64,000 nt of DNA from positions 558,001 through 622,000 of the forward strand of contig NZ_OAOP01000002.1 of assembly GCF_900207585.1 (NCBI RefSeq). The letters run 5' to 3'. Position numbers and translations under genes: made by a program. Origin of the DNA: Bacillus oleivorans (GTDB lineage: Bacteria > Bacillota > Bacilli > Bacillales > JC228). The notes under the pieces were generated by a model. That model was not told the DNA's origin, made no database searches, and saw nothing but the letters and a program-made list of their open reading frames with translations. Below, one piece after another: positions 1-7,029 of the stretch (positions within the stretch are counted from its first letter, which is position 1; every line of letters begins with the position of its first letter).

Positions 1-7
1 ATGGGAG

Positions 8-1024
8 ATGAAAAAAAGGAGAGGAAGCTGGATGAGGAGATTGACTGTAGGACTTTCAAGTGTGGCGGTCGTAATTTTAGCTTTGTTTTTAGGATTTAGT
101 TATTTCGATAGTCATGGAGGAAACCGGCCAACTGAAAACCCTGAGGTTCAGCCTAATCCACAAGCACCAATTTATCCGACAGATTTTATCGTTGAAGCTG
201 ATTTTCACAAGTTAGTAGCTCGAACTGATCAAGTAACAGGAGAGGAGACGCACTATACAACTAAAGATAAAGAGATCATTCATCAATTCGAAAAGACGAT
301 TGTTTCAATGCCATACGAAAAAACAGAGAAAACCAGTTCTGTATTTAATACGAACTTTCTATTATACGATACTTCGAATGAATTGATTGCGGAGATTATC
401 TTTACAGGAGAGAATATAGTCAGCATAAATGGGGAGGGGTATAAAACAGATGAAGCTAAACTGAATCAGTTTAAAGAGATATTCTTTACAGAGGACTATC
501 AGGCATATCCAGTCATAAATGTTCCGGAATCCAGTGTCCAAGAACTGGCCCAAGAGATTATCCAGGCATTAGCTAATAAAGATACAGCAATTCTTGCACA
601 GCATGTCCACCCGGTTAAAGGGCTTTTGTTTTCTCCGTACGTATATATTCAAGACGATGCATTAGTATTTACTCAAGATGAGGTAACCATGTTATTAGCA
701 GCTTCCGACACCTACTTATGGGGAACCTTTGACGGCAGCGGCGAACCGATGGAGATGACAGCAAAAGAATATTATAGCCGTTTTGTATATGATCATGATT
801 ATGTGCAAGCTCATGAAATGAATATTGATTCCATTCTGCAAAGAGGGAATTCGATTAATAATATTAAAGAAAAGTTCCCTGATTCGACTGTCGTTGAATT
901 CCATATTAAAGGAACAGAGCAATATGGAGGAATGGACTGGAGAAGTTTAAATCTTGTGTTTGAACAAGCTGAAGATGGAGCTTTAAAATTAGTTGCGATT
1001 ATTCATGATGAATGGACAATATAA
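8..1024 (+). CDS. Membrane-anchored hypothetical protein
   Basis: A 338-residue protein I do not recognise. A basic N-terminus (KKRR, MRR) is followed by one hydrophobic segment at about residues 12-30 with no lipobox cysteine, so it is probably anchored with the rest outside the cell. A Pro/Asn-rich linker (about 37-55) leads to a polar body without known catalytic motifs. A second in-frame ATG at 32 sits behind a better ribosome binding site (AAAGGAGAGGAAG) and may be the true start. The window begins only 7 bases upstream, so promoter and operon context are unseen. A terminator follows directly. Confidence 0.7.
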   Translation: MKKRRGSWMRRLTVGLSSVAVVILALFLGFSYFDSHGGNRPTENPEVQPNPQAPIYPTDFIVEADFHKLVARTDQVTGEETHYTTKDKEIIHQFEKTIVSMPYEKTEKTSSVFNTNFLLYDTSNELIAEIIFTGENIVSINGEGYKTDEAKLNQFKEIFFTEDYQAYPVINVPESSVQELAQEIIQALANKDTAILAQHVHPVKGLLFSPYVYIQDDALVFTQDEVTMLLAASDTYLWGTFDGSGEPMEMTAKEYYSRFVYDHDYVQAHEMNIDSILQRGNSINNIKEKFPDSTVVEFHIKGTEQYGGMDWRSLNLVFEQAEDGALKLVAIIHDEWTI

Positions 1025-1033
1025 AAATACTGG

Positions 1034-1073
1034 AAGGGACCTCTTGCTAAGGCAAAGGGCCCTTTCTTTTTTT
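1034..1073 (+). terminator. Rho-independent terminator
   Basis: Stem AAGGGACC / GGCCCTT with one bulged A, an inner CTTGC/GCAAG helix and a following T-rich run. It closes the first gene. Confidence 0.7.
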
Positions 1074-1086
1074 GAGAAAGAAATTC

Positions 1087-1116
1087 TTTACATTTTCCTT
1101 TTTCTTCTTGTAAAAT
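1087..1116 (+). promoter_or_regulatory. Sigma-A-type promoter of the ABC-F leader
   Basis: TTTACA (1087-1092), an 18-base spacer and TAAAAT (1111-1116). Transcription would start near 1123, about 380 bases before the ABC-F gene, leaving a long untranslated leader. Inference from consensus only. Confidence 0.5.
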
Positions 1117-1162
1117 ATAAGGGTAGATTCTAATTTTTTACATTAGGGAGGAAAAAAGGCCA

Positions 1163-1201
1163 ATGAGTTTGTCTGTTGTTTTTCAAATGGTTTTAGCATG
1201 A
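1163..1201 (+). CDS. Leader peptide upstream of ABC-F gene (12 aa)
   Basis: Short ORF MSLSVVFQMVLA preceded by a strong ribosome binding site AGGGAGG (1145-1151, 11 bases before ATG). Its coding sequence is the left arm of a long hairpin: 1171-1182 pairs with 1240-1251 (12 bp, one G-U) and 1189-1196 with 1226-1233. Together with the terminator at 1337 and the downstream ABC-F gene this matches the layout of antibiotic-sensing leader peptides, in which a stalled ribosome changes the folding of the leader. The peptide sequence itself is not one I recognise. That it is translated is inference. Confidence 0.55.
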   Translation: MSLSVVFQMVLA

Positions 1202-1336
1202 TAGGGAGAAGTCTGCCCATTTTTAGCAAAACCAATCGTAAAACAACGGACCATTCAAGCCCTTTCCTCATTAAATATTCGTGTTTTGGATAAGTTAGCT
1301 ATTTGTTGATTGAATAACTCTTCTCCAGGCATGAAC

Positions 1337-1373
1337 TAGGTAGGGTGTGTTTGCCCTACCTATTTTATTTTTA
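1337..1373 (+). terminator. Leader terminator (attenuator) before ABC-F gene
   Basis: Perfect 9-bp stem (TAGGTAGGG / CCCTACCTA, loop TGTGTTTG) followed by TTTTATTTTT. It lies between the leader peptide and the ABC-F gene, about 130 bases before the start codon, with no other gene to terminate, so a conditional terminator is the simplest reading. Confidence 0.7.
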
Positions 1374-1449
1374 ATTTAGAATTATGTGTATGGACCCATT
1401 CTTAAATCAGGATTCTTTTGATAAAAATTAAACAGGGCTAAGGTCTGTC

Positions 1450-1490
1450 CTCCTTGTTTTACGGTTGGTAATTATACCAATGTGAAGGAG
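1450..1490 (+). promoter_or_regulatory. Hairpin able to mask the ABC-F ribosome binding site
   Basis: CTCCTT (1450-1455) is exactly complementary to the AAGGAG ribosome binding site (1485-1490), enclosing an inner perfect hairpin TTGGTA-ATTA-TACCAA (1465-1480). The fold would hide the site, adding a possible translational control layer. Complementarity is seen; function is inferred. Confidence 0.45.
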
Positions 1491-1501
1491 TGACGATGTT
1501 A

Positions 1502-3049
1502 ATGAGTATTGTAAATGTTGAAAAGGTAACCCATTATTTTGGGGACAAATTAGTTTTTAAAGATATAGATTTTCGCTTATTAAATAAAGAGCGGGTTGGT
1601 TTAGTGGGACCGAATGGTGCCGGGAAATCCACGTTATTGAAAATATTAACGGGGCATATTTTACCTGATCATGGCACAGTCGACTGGCAGCCTAACATTC
1701 AAGCTGGTTATTTAGAGCAGCAGGTTGATTTAACATCCGGCCAAAGTATCCGGGACTATCTTCGAAGCGCATTTCGTTCTTTATTTGAAGCTGAACAGGA
1801 AATGCTAAAGCTTTCTGACCAGATGGGAGCATGCGGTACGGAAGAACTTGAAAAGGCGCTCAATCGGTTTGCTAAACTGCAAGAGTTATTGGAGCAACAA
1901 GATTTTTACCAAGTGGATCCCAAAATTGAAGAAATCTCCAATGGGTTAGGAATTAGTGCTCTTGGATTAGAGACAGATGTTGGACAGTTAAGCGGGGGAC
2001 AACGAACCAAGCTGCTCTTAGCTAAACTTTTATTAGAAGAGCCGGATGTTTTACTTTTAGATGAACCAACCAACTATCTGGACTTTGATCATATTGAATG
2101 GTTAAAGGACTATTTAAAAAACTATCCAAACTCTTTCATTCTGATTTCACATGACACTGCCTTTATGAATGAGGTTGTAAATGTGATTTATCATCTCGAG
2201 CACAAAAATTTAACGCGCTATATCGGGAACTATCAAAAATTTGTAGAAACCTATGAATTTAGAAAGCAACAAATTCACATTGCTTACAATCGTCAGCAGG
2301 CTGAAATAGAGAAGCTTGAAACCTATATAAGTAAAAATAAGGTAAGATCTTCTACGTCTAAGCAAGAAAAAGCACGTGAAAAGAAATTGGCGAAAATCGA
2401 ACGGATTGAAAAACCGGTTTCACTGCCAAAGCCGAGATTTTCTTTTCAGGTATCTAATCGCCCCGCCAGCTTAATTGTAGAAGTAAATCAGCTTGAGGTC
2501 GGGTATGAGGAATCTCTCTTTCCTCCGTTTTCATTTACCTTAAAAAGAGGAGAAAAGGTAGCGATTACTGGACACAATGGGATTGGGAAGTCGACTACAT
2601 TAAAGACTTTAATGGGAGAGCTCGAACCGCTAGGGGGCAAAATTAAGTTCGGACAATATGTTAAGCCGGCCTATTTTGCGCAAGAGTGGAGTATCACCTC
2701 GGAACAAACGCCGATGGATTATATTTGGTCTTTACACCAATCCATGACACAGAAAGAAGTTCGTCAAGCCTTAGCAAGAGCCGGCTTGCGAACTGAACAC
2801 ATCTTCCAGCCGATGAAGTCTTTAAGCGGCGGGGAACAAACAAGGGTCAGAATCGGCGAGCTTATTTTAGAGAAAAGTAACTGGCTGATCTTAGACGAAC
2901 CAACGAACCATTTAGATGTTCAAGCGAAAGAATCATTATCGGAAGCACTTAAAAAATATGAAGGTACCGTTGTGGTCGTTTCCCATGAACCGGAGTTTTA
3001 TAAAAGCTGGGTTACTCAAGTGTGGAATATGGAGCACTGGAGATTATAG
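1502..3049 (+). CDS. ABC-F family ATPase (YfmM-like)
   Basis: Two ABC ATPase domains with no membrane segments: Walker A GPNGAGKS (about 36-43) and GHNGIGKS, signatures LSGGQRT and LSGGEQT, Walker B LLLDEPTNYLD and LILDEPTNHLD, and switch motifs ISHD and VSHE. A long basic helical linker between the domains is the ABC-F feature that reaches into the ribosome. Length and sequence resemble B. subtilis YfmM. ABC-F proteins act on stalled or drug-bound ribosomes; some confer resistance, and which kind this is cannot be told from sequence. The ATG at 1502 matches the family start (MSIV). An ATG at 1496 is closer to the ribosome binding site and is also possible. The upstream leader looks like an attenuator, which favours an inducible, antibiotic-related role. 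Confidence 0.85.
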   Translation: MSIVNVEKVTHYFGDKLVFKDIDFRLLNKERVGLVGPNGAGKSTLLKILTGHILPDHGTVDWQPNIQAGYLEQQVDLTSGQSIRDYLRSAFRSLFEAEQEMLKLSDQMGACGTEELEKALNRFAKLQELLEQQDFYQVDPKIEEISNGLGISALGLETDVGQLSGGQRTKLLLAKLLLEEPDVLLLDEPTNYLDFDHIEWLKDYLKNYPNSFILISHDTAFMNEVVNVIYHLEHKNLTRYIGNYQKFVETYEFRKQQIHIAYNRQQAEIEKLETYISKNKVRSSTSKQEKAREKKLAKIERIEKPVSLPKPRFSFQVSNRPASLIVEVNQLEVGYEESLFPPFSFTLKRGEKVAITGHNGIGKSTTLKTLMGELEPLGGKIKFGQYVKPAYFAQEWSITSEQTPMDYIWSLHQSMTQKEVRQALARAGLRTEHIFQPMKSLSGGEQTRVRIGELILEKSNWLILDEPTNHLDVQAKESLSEALKKYEGTVVVVSHEPEFYKSWVTQVWNMEHWRL

Positions 3050-3056
3050 AAGGAAA

Positions 3057-3096
3057 GCTCAGGTAAGTATATGGACTTTAACCTGAGCCTTTTTTT
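3057..3096 (+). terminator. Rho-independent terminator
   Basis: GCTCAGGT / ACCTGAGC, 8 bp, followed by seven T. Ends the ABC-F transcript. Confidence 0.8.
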
Positions 3097-3175
3097 CTAA
3101 GTCGAATTTCTTTACTTTAAGTAAGCGACATTGATAAGATGTGAAGAAATTATGTATAAAGGAGCTTTGAATGAA

Positions 3176-3814
3176 ATGAAAATAGAAGTTTGGTCTGATT
3201 TTGCTTGTCCTTTTTGTTATATCGGTAAACGCAGATTAGAAGAAGCACTTGAACAATTTCCTGAGCGTGATCAGGTTGAAGTGGAATTTCGCAGTTTTGA
3301 ATTAGACCCAAATGCGCCAAAGAATTCGGATGACAGTTTACATGAAATGCTTGCCAAAAAATATGGCACATCCGTTGAACAAGCGAAAGCAATGAATAAT
3401 AATGTATCTGAAATGGCGAATACGGTTGGTTTAACCTACAATTTGGATCAGGCAGTTCCAACCAATACATTTACGGCACACCGTTTAGCACAATATGCTA
3501 AAACCCAAGGCAAAGAAAAAGAGATGGTAGAACGATTGTTCAAAGCTTACTTTACTGAAGGAAAACACCTTAGTGATCACAATACATTACTTCAGCTTGC
3601 TGCTGAAGTCGGATTAAAACTAGAAGATGTAAAAGCTGTGTTAGAAAGCGATGAATTTACAAATGAGGTTCATTCCAATGAAATAGAAGCACAACAGCTA
3701 GGAGTAACAGGAGTCCCATTTTTCGTTATTAACCGAAAATATGGGATCTCTGGAGCACAACCACTAGAAGTATTCACGCAAACCTTAGAAAAAGTATGGC
3801 AAGAAGAACAATAA
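3176..3814 (+). CDS. DsbA family oxidoreductase (FrnE/YwbO-like)
   Basis: 212 residues with the thioredoxin-fold active site C11-P-F-C14 right after the first beta strand, and the cis-proline loop TGVPFF near residue 181. The long helical insertion is that of the FrnE branch of the DsbA family, and there is no signal peptide, so it works in the cytoplasm, probably on thiol-disulfide exchange; FrnE relatives are linked to oxidative stress. The ATG at 3176 is chosen because AAAGGAG (3158-3164) lies 11 bases upstream; an upstream in-frame TTG is too close to it. Single-gene unit between two terminators. Confidence 0.85.
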   Translation: MKIEVWSDFACPFCYIGKRRLEEALEQFPERDQVEVEFRSFELDPNAPKNSDDSLHEMLAKKYGTSVEQAKAMNNNVSEMANTVGLTYNLDQAVPTNTFTAHRLAQYAKTQGKEKEMVERLFKAYFTEGKHLSDHNTLLQLAAEVGLKLEDVKAVLESDEFTNEVHSNEIEAQQLGVTGVPFFVINRKYGISGAQPLEVFTQTLEKVWQEEQ

Positions 3815-3820
3815 TTCGGT

Positions 3821-3857
3821 AATTCAGGGCGTGACAGGCACGCCCTGAATTTTCTTG
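3821..3857 (+). terminator. Rho-independent terminator
   Basis: Perfect 13-bp stem AATTCAGGGCGTG / CACGCCCTGAATT and a short T run. The core GGGCGTGACAG...CACGCCC recurs in the terminator at 9085. Confidence 0.85.
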
Positions 3858-4132
3858 TCTAACGGGAATGATTCACGGTGAAATAGTGTGATGCTAATGA
3901 TTACCGTACATAAACGCTCGTATTGCACAAAAACCTGCCTAAAAGCAAGCAAATGGATTTTGAATATTCTAGTAAAAAGGGATAGGCCACTTAACTAGCA
4001 CAACCAAAAAAATTAAATAAGTACCCCTATTTTTTCTACTTTAACTCTTCTTCATTCCATAACTAGTGAACAATCCTCCATAAGAACCGATATAACACAA
4101 AAGACATTTATCGGACTTAAAAGGAGAATAGT

Positions 4133-4975
4133 ATGTTTTTATTTTTGAAATTTTTAAAATCAAAAAGGGAAGAAAAACCTAAAGTTTTACAACATCAAAA
4201 GACTAAATTTAACAATCATATGTTATCAGAAAGAAAAGGGGCTTTAGGAGAGCATAAAATAGACCTTCAACTTGCTCAATTGCCTAAAGATTTCCTCTAT
4301 ATCAATGATCTCTTTTTACCAAACCCTAAATCGAGGACAGGATACTCTCAAATTGATCATGTGATATTTACTCCTTATGGAATATTTGTGATAGAAACTA
4401 AAAACTATCAGGGGACCATCTACGGAGGAAAAGACCGAAAGACATGGTTAGTTAACGGGAAGTTCAAAATGCCAAGCCCTCTTATTCAGAATTTTGGTCA
4501 TATCGAAGCTATTAAAAGATACATAGATTCCAAATTCCATGAATATTTTATTTCCATTGTTTCTTTTACGAAAAGATGTACTTTTAAGATTGACATGGAA
4601 TTAAGAGAGATTAAATCCAACGAGTTAGTAGTGTATGACATTGAATTTTCTGAGTTTATCAAACGAAAAATCGCGATTATTAAAATTCAACATAAAGAAC
4701 CATTTTTTAATTCAATAGAAATTAATGATATCTATCAAACACTCCAACAAGCTAATGTTAAAGACCCAAAAATCCGCGAATCCCATGTCCAAAATATTCA
4801 AAGGAATAAACAAAAGGTTGAAACGACTATAGGGAAGTATAAATGTTTGATTTGTGATAAACCTGTAACAGAGAAGGTGGCAACTTTTTGTATTTCTAAT
4901 AAAAAATTTGCAGGAAACATCTATTGCTTTGATCATCAAAAAAATATAAAAATTGATGGAAATATTATTCTATAA
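4133..4975 (+). CDS. NERD domain protein with C-terminal zinc-finger-like motif
   Basis: NERD (nuclease-related) domain at about residues 35-150, with candidate catalytic residues D75 (QIDHV) and E88/K90 (IETKNY), the PD-(D/E)xK-like arrangement of this family. The C-terminus carries C238-x2-C241, C253, C265-x2-H268, a plausible zinc site. There are no membrane segments or helicase domain. NERD proteins are suspected nucleases; substrate and role are unknown here. The region is AT-rich with no partner gene, since fnr follows as a separate unit. Ribosome binding site AAAGGAG precedes the ATG. Confidence 0.75.
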   Translation: MFLFLKFLKSKREEKPKVLQHQKTKFNNHMLSERKGALGEHKIDLQLAQLPKDFLYINDLFLPNPKSRTGYSQIDHVIFTPYGIFVIETKNYQGTIYGGKDRKTWLVNGKFKMPSPLIQNFGHIEAIKRYIDSKFHEYFISIVSFTKRCTFKIDMELREIKSNELVVYDIEFSEFIKRKIAIIKIQHKEPFFNSIEINDIYQTLQQANVKDPKIRESHVQNIQRNKQKVETTIGKYKCLICDKPVTEKVATFCISNKKFAGNIYCFDHQKNIKIDGNIIL

Positions 4976-5053
4976 ATTGTCAAATCTACTCCAAATTCCT
5001 CTTCAGTAATTCCTCTATAATAAGATTATAAGTAGAGAGATGGAGGGGTTCAC

Positions 5054-5776
5054 ATGCTGGAGAACCGCTGTATCAATAATCAGGATTCATTTCACAATTC
5101 ATTTTTATTTTCTAAGGATAACATGAATCGTTTAAAGGATTTAATGATCGATGAAGAGATCGCCAAGGATTCATGTCTTTTCAATGAAGGAGATTGTGCG
5201 GATTCTCTTTATTATATAAAAGAGGGTTCTGTGAAATTATCGAAAGTGACCGATGATGGGAAAGATTTAACCCTTTATTATTTTCAGGCAGGGGATTTAT
5301 TCGGTGATTTCGGAGATATGCCATCTTTACACCAAACATTTAGTGCGATCGCTACATGTGATTGTAAAATCGGAGTCCTTAACAAAGAGGATGTTGAATT
5401 AGCGATTTGGCAAAACAGTGATTTAGGGATCGATTTCATTAATTGGGTTAGCCACATGAATCGGTTTACTCAGTTAAAACTGCGGGATTTAATGTTTTTT
5501 GGAAAATTGGGTGCGTTAGCTTCGACTTTAATTCGGATTGCCAATACGTTTGGACAAGAAGTGGGAGACGCCACCTATATACCAGAAAAATTTACAAATA
5601 ACGAACTGGCCAGCATGATTGGTTCAACCCGAGAAACCGTAAACCGTATGCTTAGTCAGCTGAAAAAAGAAGACGTAGTTCAATACAAAAATGGCAAGCT
5701 TGTAATACTTGACATCGAATATTTACGGCAGATTTGCCATTGTGAAGGATGCCCGAAACATATTTGCCGGTTATAA
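5054..5776 (+). CDS. fnr: Anaerobic transcription regulator Fnr
   Basis: Crp/Fnr family regulator of 240 residues: cyclic-nucleotide-like sensory domain (about 30-130), dimer helix, and a helix-turn-helix with recognition helix STRETVNRM (191-199). The C-terminus has C228, C230, C233 and C238; the C230-x2-C233-x4-C238 spacing matches the [4Fe-4S] ligands of B. subtilis Fnr, which sit at the C-terminus rather than the N-terminus. It should bind TGTGA-N6-TCACA under low oxygen. Two perfect copies of that site lie about 520 bases downstream, in front of the oxidase operon. Ribosome binding site GGAGGGG. It is not followed by narK, unlike B. subtilis. Confidence 0.88.
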   Translation: MLENRCINNQDSFHNSFLFSKDNMNRLKDLMIDEEIAKDSCLFNEGDCADSLYYIKEGSVKLSKVTDDGKDLTLYYFQAGDLFGDFGDMPSLHQTFSAIATCDCKIGVLNKEDVELAIWQNSDLGIDFINWVSHMNRFTQLKLRDLMFFGKLGALASTLIRIANTFGQEVGDATYIPEKFTNNELASMIGSTRETVNRMLSQLKKEDVVQYKNGKLVILDIEYLRQICHCEGCPKHICRL

Positions 5777-5787
5777 ATGTTAATTTA

Positions 5788-5816
5788 AAAAAGGCCTTAC
5801 TAGGGTCTTTTTTTAT
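5788..5816 (+). terminator. Rho-independent terminator of fnr
   Basis: AAAAAGGCC / GGTCTTTTT (9 bp, one G-U), loop TTACTAG, T run. It overlaps the 3' end of the convergent small gene. Confidence 0.6.
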
Positions 5817-6082
5817 TGTTTTAAAATAAAGAAGAAGTAAGCTATGAAATAAAAGAGTACAATCGATAAAATAGATCTTATCCAAATTAATGTATTACTG
5901 ATTCCTGCTTTTGATTCTAGATAATTCATATAGAACATAGTAAATAAGAACCCAATCGAAGTGAAACTGACGCCTTCCCAATCATTAAAATTAAAAAATT
6001 TCATGGCTCCTAATAATACAAAAACAGGTCCAGTTACACCAAAAAATAATATGGTGTATAGACCTTTTTTATCATCAATCAA
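5813..6082 (-). CDS. Small membrane protein (3 predicted TM segments)
   Basis: 89 residues, mostly hydrophobic, with segments at about 8-27, 38-53 and 63-87. I do not recognise a family. A TTG start is chosen because TAGGAGG on the minus strand lies 8 bases upstream and no ATG is better placed. It converges on fnr and diverges from the oxidase operon, so it could share the intergenic control region. A further stop-free stretch on the minus strand at about 6110-6250 lacks a convincing start and is not called. Confidence 0.6.
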   Translation of the reverse strand: MIDDKKGLYTILFFGVTGPVFVLLGAMKFFNFNDWEGVSFTSIGFLFTMFYMNYLESKAGISNTLIWIRSILSIVLFYFIAYFFFILKQ

Positions 6083-6293
6083 ATAAATATCCTCCTAACG
6101 CAGCTGCTATCATTTTTTTAAAATAATCTCATACATCCTTCGCTTGCCCCCTTTACAATAATAGACTCCATTTGATCGAATACGTTTCATCTCCTCTGAA
6201 ATCTTAGCCCATTTTTCCAACTGGGTAAACCTGTAAGTCCACTGATAACCCCATTAACGAAGTTCATCAATCTGACACAGACTCCTATGAAAG

Positions 6294-6336
6294 TGTGACA
6301 TTTATCACAGATGTGATCTTCCTCACATTTTAGAAT
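6294..6336 (+). promoter_or_regulatory. Tandem FNR boxes and promoter of the oxidase operon
   Basis: Two perfect TGTGA-N6-TCACA palindromes, at 6294-6309 (spacer CATTTA) and 6312-6327 (spacer TCTTCC), centres 18 bp apart. A -10 element TAGAAT follows at 6331-6336. With a start near 6343 the first box centres at -41.5, the classic activating position; the second lies between it and the -10, where a bound factor would be expected to block polymerase. The binding sites are seen; the regulatory sign is inference. Confidence 0.8.
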
Positions 6337-6372
6337 GAACATGTAGGCGAAAACCGAAAGGAGGAAGGTGAA

Positions 6373-6540
6373 GTGGGTACAAGTATTAAACAGGTGAAAA
6401 CACCTTCTAAGTTTGAAACAAATCCGGAAATTGAAAAAGAAAAAAATCTAAAGGGAACTTTTATTTCAGTTCTGCTTGTGGGAGGATTCATCGTTCTATC
6501 TTGGGCAGGAGTTTTCTCGCTTTTTATTAACCGTTTGTAA
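6373..6540 (+). CDS. cbaD: Cytochrome c oxidase subunit IIa (ba3 type)
   Basis: 55 residues with a charged N-terminal half (about 30 residues) and one membrane helix near the C-terminus (FISVLLVGGFIVLSWAGVF). Single-helix proteins of this size directly upstream of subunits II and I are subunit IIa of ba3-type oxidases, which supplies the helix that subunit II lacks. GTG start with a perfect AAAGGAGG ribosome binding site 8 bases upstream. First gene of the FNR-box operon. The family call rests on context and topology. Confidence 0.75.
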   Translation: MGTSIKQVKTPSKFETNPEIEKEKNLKGTFISVLLVGGFIVLSWAGVFSLFINRL

Positions 6541-6561
6541 GGAAAGGTTGGGGGTGAAGAG

Positions 6562-7029
6562 ATGCATTTATATAAATATGAAAAAATTTGGCTCCTGCTC
6601 GGAGGGGGAACACTTATTATTTTCTTGTTGGTGGTCGGCATTAATGCTTTTGCAATGGGAATGACACCGCCAAGTCATCATGAAACCATAGATCCAAACA
6701 AGGTCGACCAAACTGCACCATTTAACGAGCAGGGTTTAAAGCAGGTTGGCGATAATGAATATGAATTGGTGATGGTGGCACAGGCGTTTGCCTTTTCTCC
6801 TGGCAATATTGAAATTCCAAAGGGAGCTACCGTACATTTTATCGTTACCAGTAAAGACGTGGTTCATGGATTTCAGATTGCAGGAACCAATGTCAATATG
6901 ATGGTTACACCAGGACATATTAATCGAATCACTCATACATTTAAGGAAACTGGAAGCTTTTTAGTTCTTTGCAATGAATACTGTGGTGTCGGGCATCAGG
7001 CGATGAGCACGACCATTGAGGTGATGTAA
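6562..7029 (+). CDS. cbaB: Cytochrome c oxidase subunit II, ba3 type
   Basis: 155 residues: one N-terminal membrane helix (about 10-30) and an external cupredoxin domain with a complete CuA site, H102 (DVVHGF), C137, E139, C141, H145 and M148 (CNEYCGVGHQAM). It takes electrons from cytochrome c or a donor cupredoxin and passes them to subunit I. The single N-terminal helix and short length are those of B-family (ba3) subunit II. Its stop is immediately followed by the ATG of subunit I. Confidence 0.92.
   Translation: MHLYKYEKIWLLLGGGTLIIFLLVVGINAFAMGMTPPSHHETIDPNKVDQTAPFNEQGLKQVGDNEYELVMVAQAFAFSPGNIEIPKGATVHFIVTSKDVVHGFQIAGTNVNMMVTPGHINRITHTFKETGSFLVLCNEYCGVGHQAMSTTIEVM

Noticed and set aside
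1490-1501. GTG at 1490 as the start of the ABC-F gene
   Set aside because: It overlaps the ribosome binding site AAGGAG itself; later ATGs fit spacing and family start better.
6110-6250. Minus-strand stop-free stretch upstream of the small membrane protein
   Set aside because: It reads plausibly (EEMKRIRSNGVYYCKGGKRR), but there is no start with a ribosome binding site and a stop just upstream.
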